Both the position numbers and the translations under genes were made by a program. The notes under the pieces were generated by a model. That model was not told the DNA's origin, made no database searches, and worked only from the letters and a program-made list of their open reading frames with translations. 64,000 bases of DNA from Capra hircus (Eukaryota > Chordata > Mammalia > Artiodactyla > Bovidae). Positions 62,790 through 64,000 of the stretch are shown one piece after another. Every line of letters starts with the position of its first letter. The first letter of the stretch is position 1. The DNA is taken from contig NC_030824.1 in assembly GCF_001704415.2 (NCBI RefSeq), positions 32,235,022-32,299,021 on the forward strand, in the 5' to 3' direction.

Positions 62790-64000
62790 AAGTTCAGTTC
62801 AGTCACTCAGTCGTGTCCGACTTTTTGCGACCCCATGAATTGCAGCACTCCAGGCCTCCCTGTCCATCACCATCTCCTGGAGTTCACTCAGACTCACGTC
62901 CATCGAGTCCGTGATACCATTCAGCCATCTCATCCTCGGTTGTCCCCTTCTCCTCCTGCCCCCAATCCCTCCCAGCATCAGAGTCTTTTCCAATGAGTCA
63001 ACTCTTCGCATGAGGTGGCCAAAGTACTGGAATTTCAGCTTTAGCATCATTCCTTCCAAAGAAATCCCAGGGCTGATCTCTTTCAGAATGGACTGGTTGG
63101 ATCTCCTTGCAGTCCAAGAGACTCTCAAGAGTCTTCTCCAACACCACAGTTCAAAAGCATCAATTCTTCGGTGCTCAGCCATCTTCACAGTCCAACTCTC
63201 ACATCCATACATGACCACAGGAAAAACCATAGCCTTGACTAGATGGACCTTAGTCAGCAAAGTAATGTCTCTGCTTTTGAATATGCTATCTAGGTTGGTC
63301 ATAACTTTTCTTCCAAGGAGTAAGCGTCTTTTAATTTCATGGCTGCAATCACCATCTGCAGTGATTTTGGAGCCCAGAAAAATAAAGTCTGACACTGTTT
63401 TACTGTTTCCCCATCTATTTCCCATGAAGTGATGGGACCGGATGCCATGATCTTTGTTTTCTGAATGTTGAGCTTTAAGCCAACTTTTTCACCCTCCTCT
63501 TTCACTTTCATCAAGAGGCTTTTTAGTTTGTTTTCACTTTCTGCCATAAGGGTGGTGTCATCTGTGTATCTGAGGTTATTGATATTTCTCCCGGCAATCT
63601 TGATTTCAGCTTGTGTTTCTTCCAGTCCAGTGTTTCTCATGAGGTACTCTGCATATAATTTAAATAAGCAGGGTGAAAATATACAGCCTTGACGTACTCC
63701 TTTTCTTATTTGGAACCAGTCTGTTGTTCCATGTCTAGTTCTAACTGTTGCTTCGTGACGTGCATACAGATTTCTCAAGAGGCAGGTCAGGTGGTCTGGT
63801 ATTCCCATCTCTTTCAGAATTTTCCACAGTTTATTGTGATCCAAGAATCAAAGGTTTTGGCATAGTCAATAAAGCAGAAATAGATGTTTTTCTTGAACTC
63901 TTTTGCTTTATCCATGATCCAGCGGATGTTGGCAATATGATCTCTGGTTCCTCTGCCTTTTCTAAAACCAGCTTGAACATCAGGGAGTTCACAGTTCACA
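62790..64000 (-). mobile_element. BovB, antisense, continuing beyond right window edge
   Basis: Starts with the BovB tail (GTTCAGTTCAGTCACTCAG) and runs through C-terminal and reverse transcriptase regions to the window edge, so its length is unknown. Sequence is close to the copy at 55359-58128. Confidence 0.95.
62799..63999 (-). pseudogene. BovB reverse transcriptase reading frame, broken, partial
   Basis: Minus-strand parts: 63999-63814 (MNCELPDVQAGFRKGRGTRD, FIDYAKTFD), 63844-63299 (LWKILKEMGIPDHLTCLLRN, LRYTDDTTLMAES) and 63425-62799 (ITADGDCSHEIKRRLLLGRKV, GGIGGRRRRGQPRMRWLNGI). The catalytic YADD box reads YTDD here, an Ala to Thr change. Frameshifts lie near 63840 and 63400. The N-terminal part is outside the window. 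Confidence 0.92.

Noticed and set aside
1..64000. A previously undescribed multi-gene system
   Set aside because: Looked for clustered unknown ORFs, regular arrays, RNA-gene signals and unexplained symmetry on both strands; everything coding resolves to L1 or BovB, and the remaining structure resolves to repeat insertion history.

Overview
This window is nuclear DNA of a pecoran ruminant (cattle, sheep, goat or a close relative), read as intergenic or deep-intronic sequence built almost entirely from retrotransposons. The diagnosis rests on lineage-restricted repeats seen directly: at least 14 copies of the RTE-clade LINE BovB, about 17 Bov-tA/Bov-A2 SINE bodies with their ruminant 3' ends, three CHR-type tRNA-derived SINEs and ruminant-type L1 elements. 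I find no host protein-coding gene, tRNA, rRNA, CRISPR array or bacterial-type operon. Every long open frame is retrotransposon coding sequence, its antisense shadow, or a chance frame. By hand count the BovB pieces alone cover about 13 kb, one fifth of the window.

Layout. 1-10 kb: a BovB 3' end, two antisense L1 3' ends, a (TG)n microsatellite, a CHR SINE abutting two BovB copies, several Bov SINEs, and an L1 3' end split by BovB. 10-17.8 kb: an endogenous retroviral LTR plus short leader carrying a 15-unit pentamer array, a Bov-A2, three BovB copies (one inside an antisense L1 with target duplications), and an old L2 split by a MaLR LTR, a Bov-tA and an L1. 17.8-30.3 kb: mostly sequence I cannot assign, with MIR remnants, nested SINEs at 21.8-22.7 kb and the best-preserved BovB reverse transcriptase (25.2-27.2 kb). 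30.3-36.6 kb: an apparently full-length sense L1 with target duplication, a tandem-monomer 5' UTR, ORF1 with one visible stop and ORF2 with one visible frameshift. 37.6-39.1 kb: two retroviral LTRs of different families. 40.3-47.7 kb: SINE and L1 pieces and a long ancient antisense L1 split by five later insertions. 47.7-54.9 kb: unassigned sequence with a SINE, BovB, L1 and LTR remnants. 54.9-58.1 kb: a BovB placed against another BovB, the larger retaining endonuclease and reverse transcriptase. 58.2-64 kb: LTR remnant, a tail-only micro-insertion, an antisense L1 split by two SINEs, a CHR SINE, and a BovB running off the right edge.

Functional reading. The autonomous elements (L1 and BovB) supply endonuclease and reverse transcriptase; Bov-tA and Bov-A2 share the BovB 3' end and are understood to depend on it. 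No element here looks intact enough to be active as written. The most informative material is insertion archaeology (nested elements, target duplications, junctions with missing ends) and the nearly intact L1. I found no evidence for a new biological system. Family names come from recognition of consensus features, not from a database search, and boundaries are hand-placed (usually within about 10 bp, worse for ancient elements).
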